64,000 bases of DNA, from assembly GCF_023008585.1 (NCBI RefSeq), contig NZ_CP095390.1, forward strand, positions 1,736,001-1,800,000, read 5' to 3'. Position 1 is the stretch's first letter, and each line of letters starts with the position of its first letter. The position numbers and the translations under genes are program-made. Source of the stretch: Natribaculum breve. Lineage in GTDB: Archaea; Halobacteriota; Halobacteria; Halobacteriales; Natrialbaceae. The notes under the pieces are model-generated. The model was not told the DNA's origin, ran no database searches, and was given only the letters and a program-made list of their open reading frames with translations. This document shows positions 1 through 7,231 of the stretch, piece after piece.

Positions 1-73
1 CGACGTCGAAGCCGGGGCAGGTGTAGGCTACCTGTCGATCGAGCGTGTCCCAGACGAGCGGATCAGTCGACAT
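1..73 (-). CDS. NUDIX hydrolase, N-terminal fragment (cut by window edge)
   Basis: Only the first 24 codons are inside the window. They begin at an ATG read leftward from 73 and encode MSTDPLVWDTLDRQ followed by VAYTCPGFDV. This opening resembles the N-terminus of haloarchaeal NUDIX hydrolases of the ADP-ribose pyrophosphatase type, where it precedes the Nudix box. The box itself lies outside the window, so activity cannot be judged. The gene is divergent from the PadR-type gene at 255. Confidence 0.6.
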   Translation of the reverse strand, partial: MSTDPLVWDTLDRQVAYTCPGFDV

Positions 74-254
74 ATCGACGGTTACGCGGATACTGTGCAA
101 AAATCTCTCGTCGTGTGACGAAAGGGTCGACGTCCGGATAAATCGCTCGACCAATCAGATCAGACATACGTCGAGCGTTATCGATCCTGCCGTATCGTAC
201 CAGCTCTATAACAAAGCCACAGATCGGTGAAGGTCGGTTTTCAGAGGGTGATCC

Positions 255-548
255 ATGGATCAGCTAACCGGCTTCCAGCGCGACCTCTTGTACGTCATCG
301 CGGGAATGGATCGGCCGTCCGGCCAGGAGATTCTCGACGACATCAACAGCTACATCGATCAACCGGTCACACACGGCCGGCTGTATCCGAACCTCGACGC
401 CCTCGTCGAACAGGACCTCGTCGAGAAAGGCCAGATCGATCGCCGGACGAACTACTACGCGCTCACCCCGAAGGGGCGGCGCGAACTCGAGCAGCGACAG
501 GAGTGGGTCGAACGGCACGTCGACCTCGAACCGAGTCAGAAACAGTGA
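255..548 (+). CDS. PadR-like winged-helix transcriptional regulator
   Basis: The 97-residue protein is a single winged helix-turn-helix of the PadR type. The segment SGQEILDDINSYIDQPVTHG is the recognition-helix region. The wing YPNLDALVEQDLVEKGQID..TNYYALTPKG matches the PadR pattern of basic wing plus a Tyr-x-Leu-Thr strand. It lacks the C-terminal dimerisation domain of full PadR proteins, as do many haloarchaeal and phage phiH-repressor-like members. GGGTGATCC lies directly before the ATG and matches the haloarchaeal anti-Shine-Dalgarno, which supports this start. Its target is unknown; the divergent NUDIX gene or its own promoter are candidates. Confidence 0.8.
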   Translation: MDQLTGFQRDLLYVIAGMDRPSGQEILDDINSYIDQPVTHGRLYPNLDALVEQDLVEKGQIDRRTNYYALTPKGRRELEQRQEWVERHVDLEPSQKQ

Positions 549-633
549 GGATGCTCCCGGTCGGATTCGAACGAAACGGGTGCCGTCGCTGACGACAGCG
601 GTGGTCGACGGGGGCACCCCGGCTCCAAAGATG

Positions 634-659
634 GGTCGTGTCTCAAACTCGTCTAGAGT
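634..659 (+). repeat. Left terminal inverted repeat of the ISH6-family element
   Basis: These 26 bp match the reverse complement of 2050-2075 at 22 positions; the inner 15 bp are identical. The 8-bp target duplication CAAAGATG precedes it directly. Confidence 0.9.
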
Positions 660-715
660 CGTAACTGACTCCTGTGGAAACAGGGTCACCTCTGGTATCC
701 AGCCCGAAGTGACCC

Positions 716-2056
716 ATGCACGCCACAATCGACGCGCAGTTCACAGTTAGTCTCGACCCAGACAAAACGCTACCGCTTGCCACGCTCGCTGAATCTCTTA
801 CCGAGATGCAGCTTGAGGCTACTATCCTCGAGGAGATCGTCAGAAGCCTCGACGAGCGCCTCGTCGAGGCGTACTGTGGGGAGAAACACGCGCACGGAAA
901 CGGCAACCGCCGTTTCCAGCGCGCCGGTACCACCACACGAACAGCCGCTACAACTGCTGGAGAACACGAATTCACACTCCATCACGTCAAAGATACCGCT
1001 GCTACTGACGACGATCCGACCTACTTCCGTCCACTCGAGGATCTCATCGAATTCGACGGACAGCGGATCTATCAAGAAGACCTCTCACTCCAGGCTGCTG
1101 ACCTCGCTACCTCGCTCAGCTACCGTGATGCCGTCGCCCACGGCGACGGCTTCACTCCGATGCCTTCGAGAACAACGATCAACCGCCGAGTCCGTGAGTA
1201 TGGCAGTAAACTCGCTGACTTCGTTCGTGATCGGCTTCCTGGGACGAACGCAGACACTGTCGTTCCTGACGGAACGAAGTGTCATAGCCAAGAAGATCAC
1301 TGCACGTACCATGACGTCAACGTCACCCTTGGACAGATCACCGAGGAAGACACGGAAACCACGCTCTTAGACGTCAATGTCAACGAATCATGGGACGATA
1401 CAGCAGAGACTCTCGAAGAGAATGAGGCGGTCACTGACGACGCGACAGTCGTCAGTGACGCCGAAGAATCCCTCGTCGACGCTTTCGAGACCAGCTATCG
1501 ATCACATCAGCTCGATCTCGTTCACGTTGGCCGAACGCTTGGATACAAGCTGTGGGAGGACGGTACCTTTCCGCTCGAAACGCGGAAAGCGATAGCCTCA
1601 GACGTCACAAACGACTTGTTCCATCTGAAGAACTCGGTTACGCTCCATGCACCGAGGAATGAGCGTTTGGCGATCCGCGAGCGGATCGACCAAACGCTCG
1701 AGAACCTCACCAAGGAGGCGTGGCGATTAGAGCAACAGGACTCTCCAAAAGCAGCGACGTACCTCCGAAAATGGGGAGATGCAACCGTGACGTTCGCCGA
1801 ACTTGCACTTGAGGGACAAGAGGTGCTGTGGACGTCGAACGTGGTTGAACGAGCTATGGGTGAAATCTCGAAGCGGTGTAAAAACCAGTGGATGCGATGG
1901 ACAGAATCCGGCTTAGAATCACTTCTCTGGCTCAATCTCGTGAGATATGCCGATCCCGAGCAGTTCGCGGCGTTCGCCGACGAACTGCTCGAGCGATCAG
2001 CCAAAACAGCCATTACAATGGAGGTGTCAGTTGATGCTACCAGAGGCGAACTCTAG
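716..2056 (+). CDS. ISH6-family transposase
   Basis: A 446-residue transposase filling nearly all of the insertion sequence. Recognition rests on overall resemblance to ISH6 transposases, including the segments MQLEATILEEIVRSLDERL, LSYRDAVAHGDGFTPMPS and NQWMRWTESGLESLLWLNL. Acidic residues in VPDGTKCHS and VVSDAEESL fit a DDE-type catalytic core, with the last acidic residue probably in SNVVERAMGEISKRCKN. There is no frameshift or internal stop, so the enzyme is probably active. The stop codon lies inside the right inverted repeat. Confidence 0.95.
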   Translation: MHATIDAQFTVSLDPDKTLPLATLAESLTEMQLEATILEEIVRSLDERLVEAYCGEKHAHGNGNRRFQRAGTTTRTAATTAGEHEFTLHHVKDTAATDDDPTYFRPLEDLIEFDGQRIYQEDLSLQAADLATSLSYRDAVAHGDGFTPMPSRTTINRRVREYGSKLADFVRDRLPGTNADTVVPDGTKCHSQEDHCTYHDVNVTLGQITEEDTETTLLDVNVNESWDDTAETLEENEAVTDDATVVSDAEESLVDAFETSYRSHQLDLVHVGRTLGYKLWEDGTFPLETRKAIASDVTNDLFHLKNSVTLHAPRNERLAIRERIDQTLENLTKEAWRLEQQDSPKAATYLRKWGDATVTFAELALEGQEVLWTSNVVERAMGEISKRCKNQWMRWTESGLESLLWLNLVRYADPEQFAAFADELLERSAKTAITMEVSVDATRGEL

Positions 2057-2075
2057 ACGAGTTTGGGACGGGACC
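2050..2075 (-). repeat. Right terminal inverted repeat of the ISH6-family element
   Basis: Mirror of 634-659. It overlaps the transposase stop codon and is followed at once by the second copy of the target duplication CAAAGATG (2076-2083). Confidence 0.9.
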
Positions 2076-2091
2076 CAAAGATGGCGGCGGA

Positions 2092-2316
2092 TCAGCGTGC
2101 GTCGTCCAGGTCGACGAACGCCTCCACGTTCGCGGTAAGCCAGGTCGTCAGTTTCTCGTCGTCGGAGCAGTTCTTCGGAAGGATGGTACGACGGTCGGAA
2201 CGGTCCTCGTAGCGGACGACGACGGTCTCGAGCGGGTATCGGAACGAATCGTCTTCGGTAGTGAAACGTCGTTCGCGAGCAGTACGATCGTCTGAAACGT
2301 CGGCGGACCCGTCCAT
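2092..2316 (-). CDS. DUF7511-type small protein (paralogue of 11440-11640)
   Basis: A 74-residue acidic protein of unknown function. The C-terminal signature LTTWLTANVEAFVDLDDAR matches LLTTWVTAQGDSFVDLESMR of the paralogue at 11440-11640, and both have a one-strand core (VVVRYED / HVTIDCD) with a CSDDE or ATEEE turn before the signature. This layout fits the haloarchaeal DUF7511 family. The ATG at 2316 is preferred; an in-frame GTG at 2334 would add six residues. The ISH6 element ends 17 bp beyond its stop codon. Confidence 0.7.
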   Translation of the reverse strand: MDGSADVSDDRTARERRFTTEDDSFRYPLETVVVRYEDRSDRRTILPKNCSDDEKLTTWLTANVEAFVDLDDAR

Positions 2317-2466
2317 GTGGAACTCCGGCGTCACTCAGTGACGCCGTACGTTCGCCTCCGTGCGGACCGTACAAAGTCACTGCTAGTTGTAATATAGAGA
2401 CCTCGGTACGACTGTCGGGGGATCGGTATCCGGACGAGAGGGCGAAAGCGGCGACCCGTCATCGTC

Positions 2467-2569
2467 ACACTGCCGGACAACACAGGGCTGCCATCGATCG
2501 CACGCGAGAACGCCGTCGCCAGCGGTGACCCGTCGAGACGCAGTCGAGTACGTCTGTTCTCCGATAGTC
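2467..2569 (+). repeat. Palindromic repeat family D, copy D1 (diverged)
   Basis: The left end ACACTGCCGGACAACAC and the right end GTCTGTTCTCCGATAGTC correspond to the ends of the better copy at 12044-12153. The interior (TCGATCGCAC, CCCGTCGAGACG) aligns over its whole length. It lies between the DUF7511 gene and the metallophosphoesterase gene, in a 289-bp gap that holds nothing else I can identify. Confidence 0.65.
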
Positions 2570-2605
2570 AGCGGGGACGGCGAAAACGTGGTGGTCTCGG
2601 CGTCG

Positions 2606-3586
2606 CTACCGACGGACGGCGGTCCGAGAGGCCGATGCCCGTCCGCGGACTTCGTCGCGAAGCGGTAACGAGTCGAAGTACCCGTCCGTCGTACACTCGC
2701 TGATCGCTCGACCGCGGTCGCCGCCGGTACGCGCGTGGCGATACGCCTCCGTGAGGCCGTTCCAGTCGGCAAGCGGCTGGAGCCAGACGTCGGTGCCCGA
2801 CGGCGTGATCTCGACGCGGAGGTACATCTGGGGAAACGAACACGTCGACGGGGCGACGACGTGTCTGATTCCACGCGAGGACCAGCAAAGTGGCCAGTGG
2901 ACGTGTCCGGCCAGTGCGAGCGAGACGTCGTGGGCGGCGAGTACCTCGAGCAGTGCGTCGGCGTTTTGCAGCCGGTGGTGGTCCCGGTGTCCAAACGCGT
3001 CGACGCGCGCGGAGAGGGAGACGAGCGGGTGGTGAAAGAAGACGACCGGCACGGCGGCATCCGCGAGCGTCTCGTCGAGCCACTCGAGTTGGTCGTCGGT
3101 CACGAGGCCGCTGTGGCCGTCGACGAGTTCGTCACCGGGCCCGGTCGCGCTGTCGAGGCCGATCAGGTCGACGCCACCGACGCGGACGTGATACGGCAGG
3201 TCTCCGGGCGCGTAGTTCCGTGCGAACGACGTCACGGGCGGGGCGTCGTGGTCGTCGAACGACTTCGGCACGTCGTGATTGCCGGGGACGGCGAAGAAGG
3301 GGAGGTCGGTCTCCTCGAGCAAGCCGGTCGCACGGTCGAACTCCGCCGGCGTGCCGTCTTTGGTCAGATCGCCGGGACAGACGACCGCGTCGGCACCGAG
3401 CCGGTCGGCGTCGACGAGCGCGCTTCGAAACCGTTCGACGGTTCGATGGAAGACTTTCGTCGAGCCACGGGCGTGTGGCGTCACGTGGGGGTCGGAGACC
3501 ACGGCGAGAGTCGTCTCTGATGCGGTCGGCGTCGTGAGGCGAGCGAGCAGTCGGCCACACTCGTCGCCAGCTGGGAAGTCGCGCAT
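2606..3586 (-). CDS. Calcineurin-like metallophosphoesterase
   Basis: A 326-residue cytoplasmic enzyme with the full set of metal-ligand motifs in order: SDPHV, GDLTKDG, GNHD, HHP and GHVH. Family members hydrolyse phosphomonoesters or diesters with two divalent metals; the substrate here cannot be told. The motif spacing is normal for the cyclic-nucleotide phosphodiesterase (CpdA-like) branch. The last 50 residues are poorly conserved. ATG at 3586 is used; a GTG three codons upstream is possible. The upstream gap 3600-3700 is AT-rich, with TATA-like ATATATAG, and serves as its promoter. Confidence 0.88.
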   Translation of the reverse strand: MRDFPAGDECGRLLARLTTPTASETTLAVVSDPHVTPHARGSTKVFHRTVERFRSALVDADRLGADAVVCPGDLTKDGTPAEFDRATGLLEETDLPFFAVPGNHDVPKSFDDHDAPPVTSFARNYAPGDLPYHVRVGGVDLIGLDSATGPGDELVDGHSGLVTDDQLEWLDETLADAAVPVVFFHHPLVSLSARVDAFGHRDHHRLQNADALLEVLAAHDVSLALAGHVHWPLCWSSRGIRHVVAPSTCSFPQMYLRVEITPSGTDVWLQPLADWNGLTEAYRHARTGGDRGRAISECTTDGYFDSLPLRDEVRGRASASRTAVRR

Positions 3587-3705
3587 CGGCTCCACGGCCG
3601 AGGGTTACGACGGACCGGATATGAAGTTGCCGCAGAGAATATATAGAATTATACTTTGTTATATATTGTACTCCGGAGACCGCAAGCGGTCGACGGCCGC
3701 GGTGA

Positions 3706-4488
3706 TCATGCCGAATCGTCGCGCGTCGTGGCGGCGTCGGCCATCGGACCGTCGACGGTGACGTTCACCGCAAACGGTCGGTCCTCGCGACCTGCCGGTG
3801 GCTCGAGGTAGCCGACCGCGTAGGCGGTGTAGGCCGTCGCTTCGGCCAGGTCGACGTCGAGCGTCGTGACGGCGTCGGCCGCCGTGCCGCCGGCCGGTCG
3901 TACCTCGAGCGTGTACGAACCGGTCGGGAGCGGGACGTAATCCGTCGCGTCGCCGAACGCGACGTCCGCAAACAGCGGCTCCTCGGCGTCTGCCGGCACC
4001 ACGTCGACCGCCGGGGCGTCTGGCGAGGCGTGGACGAGTCGAACGAGCGCCGCGCCCGCGTCGACGAGCACCAGCGGCTCGAACGTTCCCGCCTCGAGTT
4101 CACCGATCGCCGCGACCGTGTAAAACGCCGGGCCGAAGGTCACGTCACCCTCGAAGGCGACCGTCCCCGGATCACCCGCCGCCGTCACCTGGACGGTGTA
4201 CGTCCCGGGATCGATCTCGAGGTACGGCGAGACGTCGTCGTAGGCCAGATCGGAGATGACCTTGTTGCCGTCGACGTAGACGTCGACGTTCGGTGCGTCG
4301 GGTGAGAAGTGTGCGACGCGAACCGCCGCGCCTGCAGTATCGCCTTTTTTCCGCTTCTCGTCGCCGCTCGCCGTCTCGTTTCGTTCGTCGTCTTCGTACT
4401 CTCCTTTCGCGAATACCTGACCGCTCATCGCGACTGCTGCACCGGCAGCACCGAGTCCTTTCAGCGTCGATCGTCGTGATACGGGCAT
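3706..4488 (-). CDS. Tat-exported protein with two DUF4397 domains
   Basis: The 260-residue protein starts with a twin-arginine signal (SRRSTLKGLGAAGAAVAMSG) ending near Ala-27, followed by a charged acidic linker. Two DUF4397 beta-sandwich repeats follow, each opening with a near-identical phrase: VRVAHFSPDAPNVDVYVDG at about residue 56 and VRLVHASPDAPAVDVVPAD at about 147. DUF4397 domains are found in exported, often surface-attached proteins. No lipobox or C-terminal anchor is visible, so it is probably secreted. It stands alone between two same-strand genes with clear gaps. Confidence 0.85.
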   Translation of the reverse strand: MPVSRRSTLKGLGAAGAAVAMSGQVFAKGEYEDDERNETASGDEKRKKGDTAGAAVRVAHFSPDAPNVDVYVDGNKVISDLAYDDVSPYLEIDPGTYTVQVTAAGDPGTVAFEGDVTFGPAFYTVAAIGELEAGTFEPLVLVDAGAALVRLVHASPDAPAVDVVPADAEEPLFADVAFGDATDYVPLPTGSYTLEVRPAGGTAADAVTTLDVDLAEATAYTAYAVGYLEPPAGREDRPFAVNVTVDGPMADAATTRDDSA

Positions 4489-4620
4489 GATGCAACCGTG
4501 ATGGAGGATTCCGACGACAAAAACGAGGTAGTCAGTAATTCTGATTGTCGGGTCGTTTACCTGTGGCCGTTCGCTGTAAGGAGTGCATGAGCGAGAGAAA
4601 CGACTCCGTACTCGAGACTG

Positions 4621-5349
4621 TCAGTCGGGATCGAACGAGACCCGCGAGAGGTCGGCCTCGAGGTCGTCGACGTGGTCGTTGTACGCCGCGACGAACGCGG
4701 GGACGTCGCTCGCGTACCGACGGAGATCGGGAATCGACGGCGGTTCGTACTGCGAGAGGAGATAGACGCCGCCTTCGCCGCCGACGCGCAGGTACGAGGC
4801 GACGGCCCCGTCCCACTTCAGTTCCCAGCGCGTACTCGAGATCGTCTTCGAGAACGTCCCGTACTCGCCGTCGTACCGGTGGAGTTCGCCGGCCATCGCG
4901 TCCGCGACGTCGCGAATCCGCCGGACGATGCGGTCGCGTTCGACGACCAGCGACTCGGTCGACGCGACTGCGGGAAACTCGGTCGACACGTCCTCGAGGA
5001 CGCCGTCGAACGAGGCCACGTGCCGGTTGTACGCCTCGACGAACGCGTCGTAGTCGGCCATCGCGTCTGCCAGCGCGTTCGGTTCCGGCGGCTGTTTCGT
5101 CGAGACGACGTACGTCTCCGACCCGGACGTCGGGTCGAAGCGGAGGTACTGGACGTCGCCGGCGTCGTACTTCAGCGTCCACGCGCCGGCGTCGGTCGCG
5201 AACGTCTCCTGGCCGTAATCACCACCGCCCAGCAGCGCGAGTTCGCGTGCGATCTCGCCCGCGTGAGCCGTGACCGCGGCGACCACCTCGTCCCGTCGCG
5301 CAGCGGCGTCGGTCGCCCCGTCGACGTCCGTCTCGAGACCATCGGTCAT
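4621..5349 (-). CDS. Haloarchaeal hypothetical protein with an internal duplication
   Basis: I do not recognise a named function. The 242-residue acidic protein contains two copies of one unit. The first has YGQETFATDAGAWTLKYDAG, YLRFD, then PPEPNALADAMADYDAFVEA. The second has YGTFSKTISSTRWELKWDGA, YLRVG, then PPSIPDLRRYASDVPAFVAA. Both end in YN-x-HV. This pattern suggests two alpha/beta domains of profilin-like size that arose by duplication. There is no signal peptide or membrane segment. The ATG at 5349 is chosen because the upstream extension is basic and low in acidic residues, unlike the rest of the protein. Confidence 0.65.
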   Translation of the reverse strand: MTDGLETDVDGATDAAARRDEVVAAVTAHAGEIARELALLGGGDYGQETFATDAGAWTLKYDAGDVQYLRFDPTSGSETYVVSTKQPPEPNALADAMADYDAFVEAYNRHVASFDGVLEDVSTEFPAVASTESLVVERDRIVRRIRDVADAMAGELHRYDGEYGTFSKTISSTRWELKWDGAVASYLRVGGEGGVYLLSQYEPPSIPDLRRYASDVPAFVAAYNDHVDDLEADLSRVSFDPD

Positions 5350-5541
5350 ACCGGGTGCAGACGACGAGCGAAGGTAACTGCTGTGACTCACGCCGGTCGT
5401 GAAGCGCCTCGAGACTGGAACGTCGACGTGACGGAAACGAATTCCGGACAGACACAGCGAAGGGAGTGTCACGATACCCTGCGCTAGTATTTTTGGAACG
5501 GTGGTTAATGCGTTCGTCGTCGTACCGACGTACGAGCACTC

Positions 5542-6204
5542 ATGACAACGATTGTAGACCTCCGGGTACCTGCAGCAGGAACCGTAATGGGCGGCGTCTT
5601 CGAGTCTGCGCCATCTGCCACCTGCGAGATGGAGCAGGTGATCGCGTCCGACGGCTACCGGATGTGGATCGACGGGACAGAACGGTCGACGGTCGAGTCG
5701 GCACTCGAGTCCTCACGGTCGGTCGCGGCGTACGAGCTGGTTCTGACGGGCGACGGCCGGTGGCTGTACGACGTCGAGTTCACGTCCGACGTCGTCGACG
5801 TCTTCGACCTCGTCGCCGAGGAGCAGGGGACGGTCGTCACCGCGTCGGCCACCAACGGCACGTGGCAGCTGCAGGTCCGATTTTGCGACCGCGAGTACGT
5901 CAGTCGCGTCTACGATCGGCTCCTCGAGCACGACGTCACGACCGACCTCGCCCGACTCACCGACCTCGATGGGGAGTCCGTCTCGAGTCACGGGCTCACG
6001 CCCAAGCAGTACGAAACGCTCGTCGCGGCACACGAACGCGGGTACTTCACGATCCCCCGCGAGACGTCGATGGAGGAACTGGCCGACGAACTCGGCGTCT
6101 CCCACCAGGCGCTCTCGGAACGCCTGCGCCGGGCCTACCGGGCGCTCGTGGATACCGAACTGAACGGAACCGACACGCCCCAGCTGTCCCCTTCTCACAG
6201 CTAA
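5542..6204 (+). CDS. HTH_10 (bacterio-opsin activator-like) transcription factor
   Basis: A 220-residue regulator of the haloarchaeal Bat-like type. The N-terminal 150 residues form an alpha/beta sensor-like region (BAT/GAF-type). The C-terminal HTH_10 domain starts at LTPKQYETLVAAHERGYF and contains the helix-turn-helix MEELADELGVSHQALSERLR. This arrangement is that of the many haloarchaeal Bat paralogues. No ligand or target is apparent. The ATG at 5542 follows a TATA-like GGTTAATG about 40 bp upstream. A family B palindrome lies downstream at the convergent gene end. Confidence 0.85.
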   Translation: MTTIVDLRVPAAGTVMGGVFESAPSATCEMEQVIASDGYRMWIDGTERSTVESALESSRSVAAYELVLTGDGRWLYDVEFTSDVVDVFDLVAEEQGTVVTASATNGTWQLQVRFCDREYVSRVYDRLLEHDVTTDLARLTDLDGESVSSHGLTPKQYETLVAAHERGYFTIPRETSMEELADELGVSHQALSERLRRAYRALVDTELNGTDTPQLSPSHS

Positions 6205-6292
6205 TCCGGACGTCCGTCGTCGCGGTGCAATAATCGACTCGAGCGTCGGCTGCTCGTCTCGAGTCACCCGTATGCGACTCGAGACGTCAATC

Positions 6293-6374
6293 TGATACGG
6301 ACCGCTGTCCGTCCGTCCCGCAGCGACCGCCCAAACGCGGTTGCTGCGGAAAAGAGGGACAGCAGACCGTACGA
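6293..6374 (+). repeat. Palindromic repeat family B, copy B1
   Basis: The near-perfect palindrome opens TGATACGGACCGCTGTCC and closes GGGACAGCAGACCGTACGA. The inner arms CGCAGCGACCGC and GCGGTTGCTGCG pair around CCAAAC. It lies between two convergent genes (ends 6204 and 6379), five bases from the stop codon of the zinc-ribbon gene. Either transcript would fold it into a long hairpin, so it could end transcription from both sides. Confidence 0.8.
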
Positions 6375-6378
6375 GCCG

Positions 6379-6654
6379 TCAGGGCGCAAGCGGCGTCGCG
6401 CGACGGTACCAGTCGGCCCACAGCCGGAACCATCCGGCGTACAACCGGGTCCAGTCGGAGACGACACTCGCCGGCCGGTCAGGGGCCGGCCGCGTCGTAA
6501 TCGCCGACTCACACGACGGACACCGGTAGATCAGTCCGGCCGGGTCGTGGCTGACGATCCAGTCACCGTCGACCGGACTCTGGTGGCCACAGTCGGGACA
6601 GAACAGGATCGACTTTCGATGGGGCGGTCGATCGCGTGGCGGGGGCGAAGACAC
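6379..6654 (-). CDS. Small zinc-ribbon protein
   Basis: The 91-residue protein carries two CPxC knuckles, FCPDCGHQS and YRCPSCES, spaced 25 residues apart, a typical rubredoxin-like zinc ribbon. The segment VDGDWIVS between them is common in haloarchaeal zinc-ribbon proteins of unknown role. The C-terminal 40 residues are Trp- and Arg-rich (DWTRLYAGWFRLWADWYRRA), unusual for a haloarchaeal cytoplasmic protein and perhaps amphipathic. It starts with GTG at 6654; TATATG lies about 30 bp upstream. Partner unknown. Confidence 0.75.
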   Translation of the reverse strand: MSSPPPRDRPPHRKSILFCPDCGHQSPVDGDWIVSHDPAGLIYRCPSCESAITTRPAPDRPASVVSDWTRLYAGWFRLWADWYRRATPLAP

Positions 6655-6779
6655 GAGCGGTCACCACCGGAAGCGCACGGTCTCCGCATATAACGGTGCT
6701 GTACTAGGTGTCCAAAGATCCCTAGTCGACGCCCCCGGACACTCGATACCGTGGTTCGTGTGGCTAGGCCTATCACACA

Positions 6780-6800
6780 ACCTCCGCTAAAGTCGGAGGT
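6780..6800 (-). terminator. Perfect 7-bp hairpin after the small gene at 6806
   Basis: ACCTCCG and CGGAGGT pair around a 7-nt loop, starting five bases beyond the stop codon of the leftward gene at 6806-7000. There is no U-tract, only TTGTGTG, so terminator function is plausible but unproven. The rest of 6655-6779 contains two more inverted repeats (GTGTCC/GGACAC and GTGTG/CACAC) and the promoter of the zinc-ribbon gene. Confidence 0.45.
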
Positions 6801-6805
6801 ATGCG

Positions 6806-7000
6806 CTAACAATCTCTCTCACGGATCGATCGGCTGGTGAACTGTCCTTCCCGCTCGCCAGTCGAGGAGACTCTCAGCAAGTGTCCCGTCTCTCCTCCGT
6901 GTTCCCGTACGATGGCGGCAGGACTCTCACCTGCGTCTTTCTCGACGAGCAGCTGAAAGTGACACTCCGTACATTCGACCAGTATCGCGTCTTCAGTCAT
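6806..7000 (-). CDS. Small haloarchaeal protein with one CxxC and conserved His residues
   Basis: A 64-residue acidic protein, MTEDAILVECTECHFQLL at the start, with CTEC followed by REHGGETGHLL. The pair of Cys and the HxxxxGH part could bind one zinc ion. It looks like the family of tiny haloarchaeal C2-H2-like proteins, function unknown. ATG at 7000 is chosen because a TATA element (TTTATATC) lies about 30 bp upstream, which would give a leaderless transcript; a GTG at 7015 would fall upstream of that start. Confidence 0.65.
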   Translation of the reverse strand: MTEDAILVECTECHFQLLVEKDAGESPAAIVREHGGETGHLLRVSSTGEREGQFTSRSIRERDC

Positions 7001-7231
7001 GGAGGGAGATTCCACAGTTTTGCGATATAAAAACCGACGAGACTTCGTCTAGGACCAGACGGAATAGTTTCGATTAGCCCGAGTTCACGACGATTCGACG
7101 AGATGCAATGAATGCAGGGAGTGAAAGTCCCAGAAGACATCATACTGTCGTCAAGATTCGACCGATTCCTCGAGTTCGCTGCCACAGAACGGCCATCTGC
7201 GTACAGGTTAGAGTTATTCTCGCCGGTGGAA

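Larger units (their letters stand above)
634..2075 (+). mobile_element. ISH6-family insertion sequence, complete
   Basis: The element is 1442 bp with one transposase gene. Terminal inverted repeats of 26 bp lie at 634-659 and 2050-2075; both begin GGTC and share CAAACTCGTCTAGAGT, with four mismatches near the outer ends. An 8-bp direct repeat CAAAGATG at 626-633 and 2076-2083 is the target-site duplication. Perfect duplication and an intact gene point to a recent insertion. The target lies between the PadR-type gene and the 3' end of a DUF7511 gene, so no recognisable gene is broken. Confidence 0.93.

Noticed and set aside
552..625. TCGGATTCGAACG at about 562 looked like a tRNA T arm on the reverse strand
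   Set aside because: The flanking bases do not pair as a T stem and no acceptor, D or anticodon stem can be built.
264..728. Long leftward open frame across the PadR gene and the left end of the IS
   Set aside because: It is antisense to a convincing PadR-type gene and runs into the IS inverted repeat; its composition follows the GC-rich shadow pattern.
2735..3520. Long rightward open frame opposite the metallophosphoesterase
   Set aside because: Arg/Gly/Val-rich antisense shadow; all metallophosphoesterase motifs are on the other strand.
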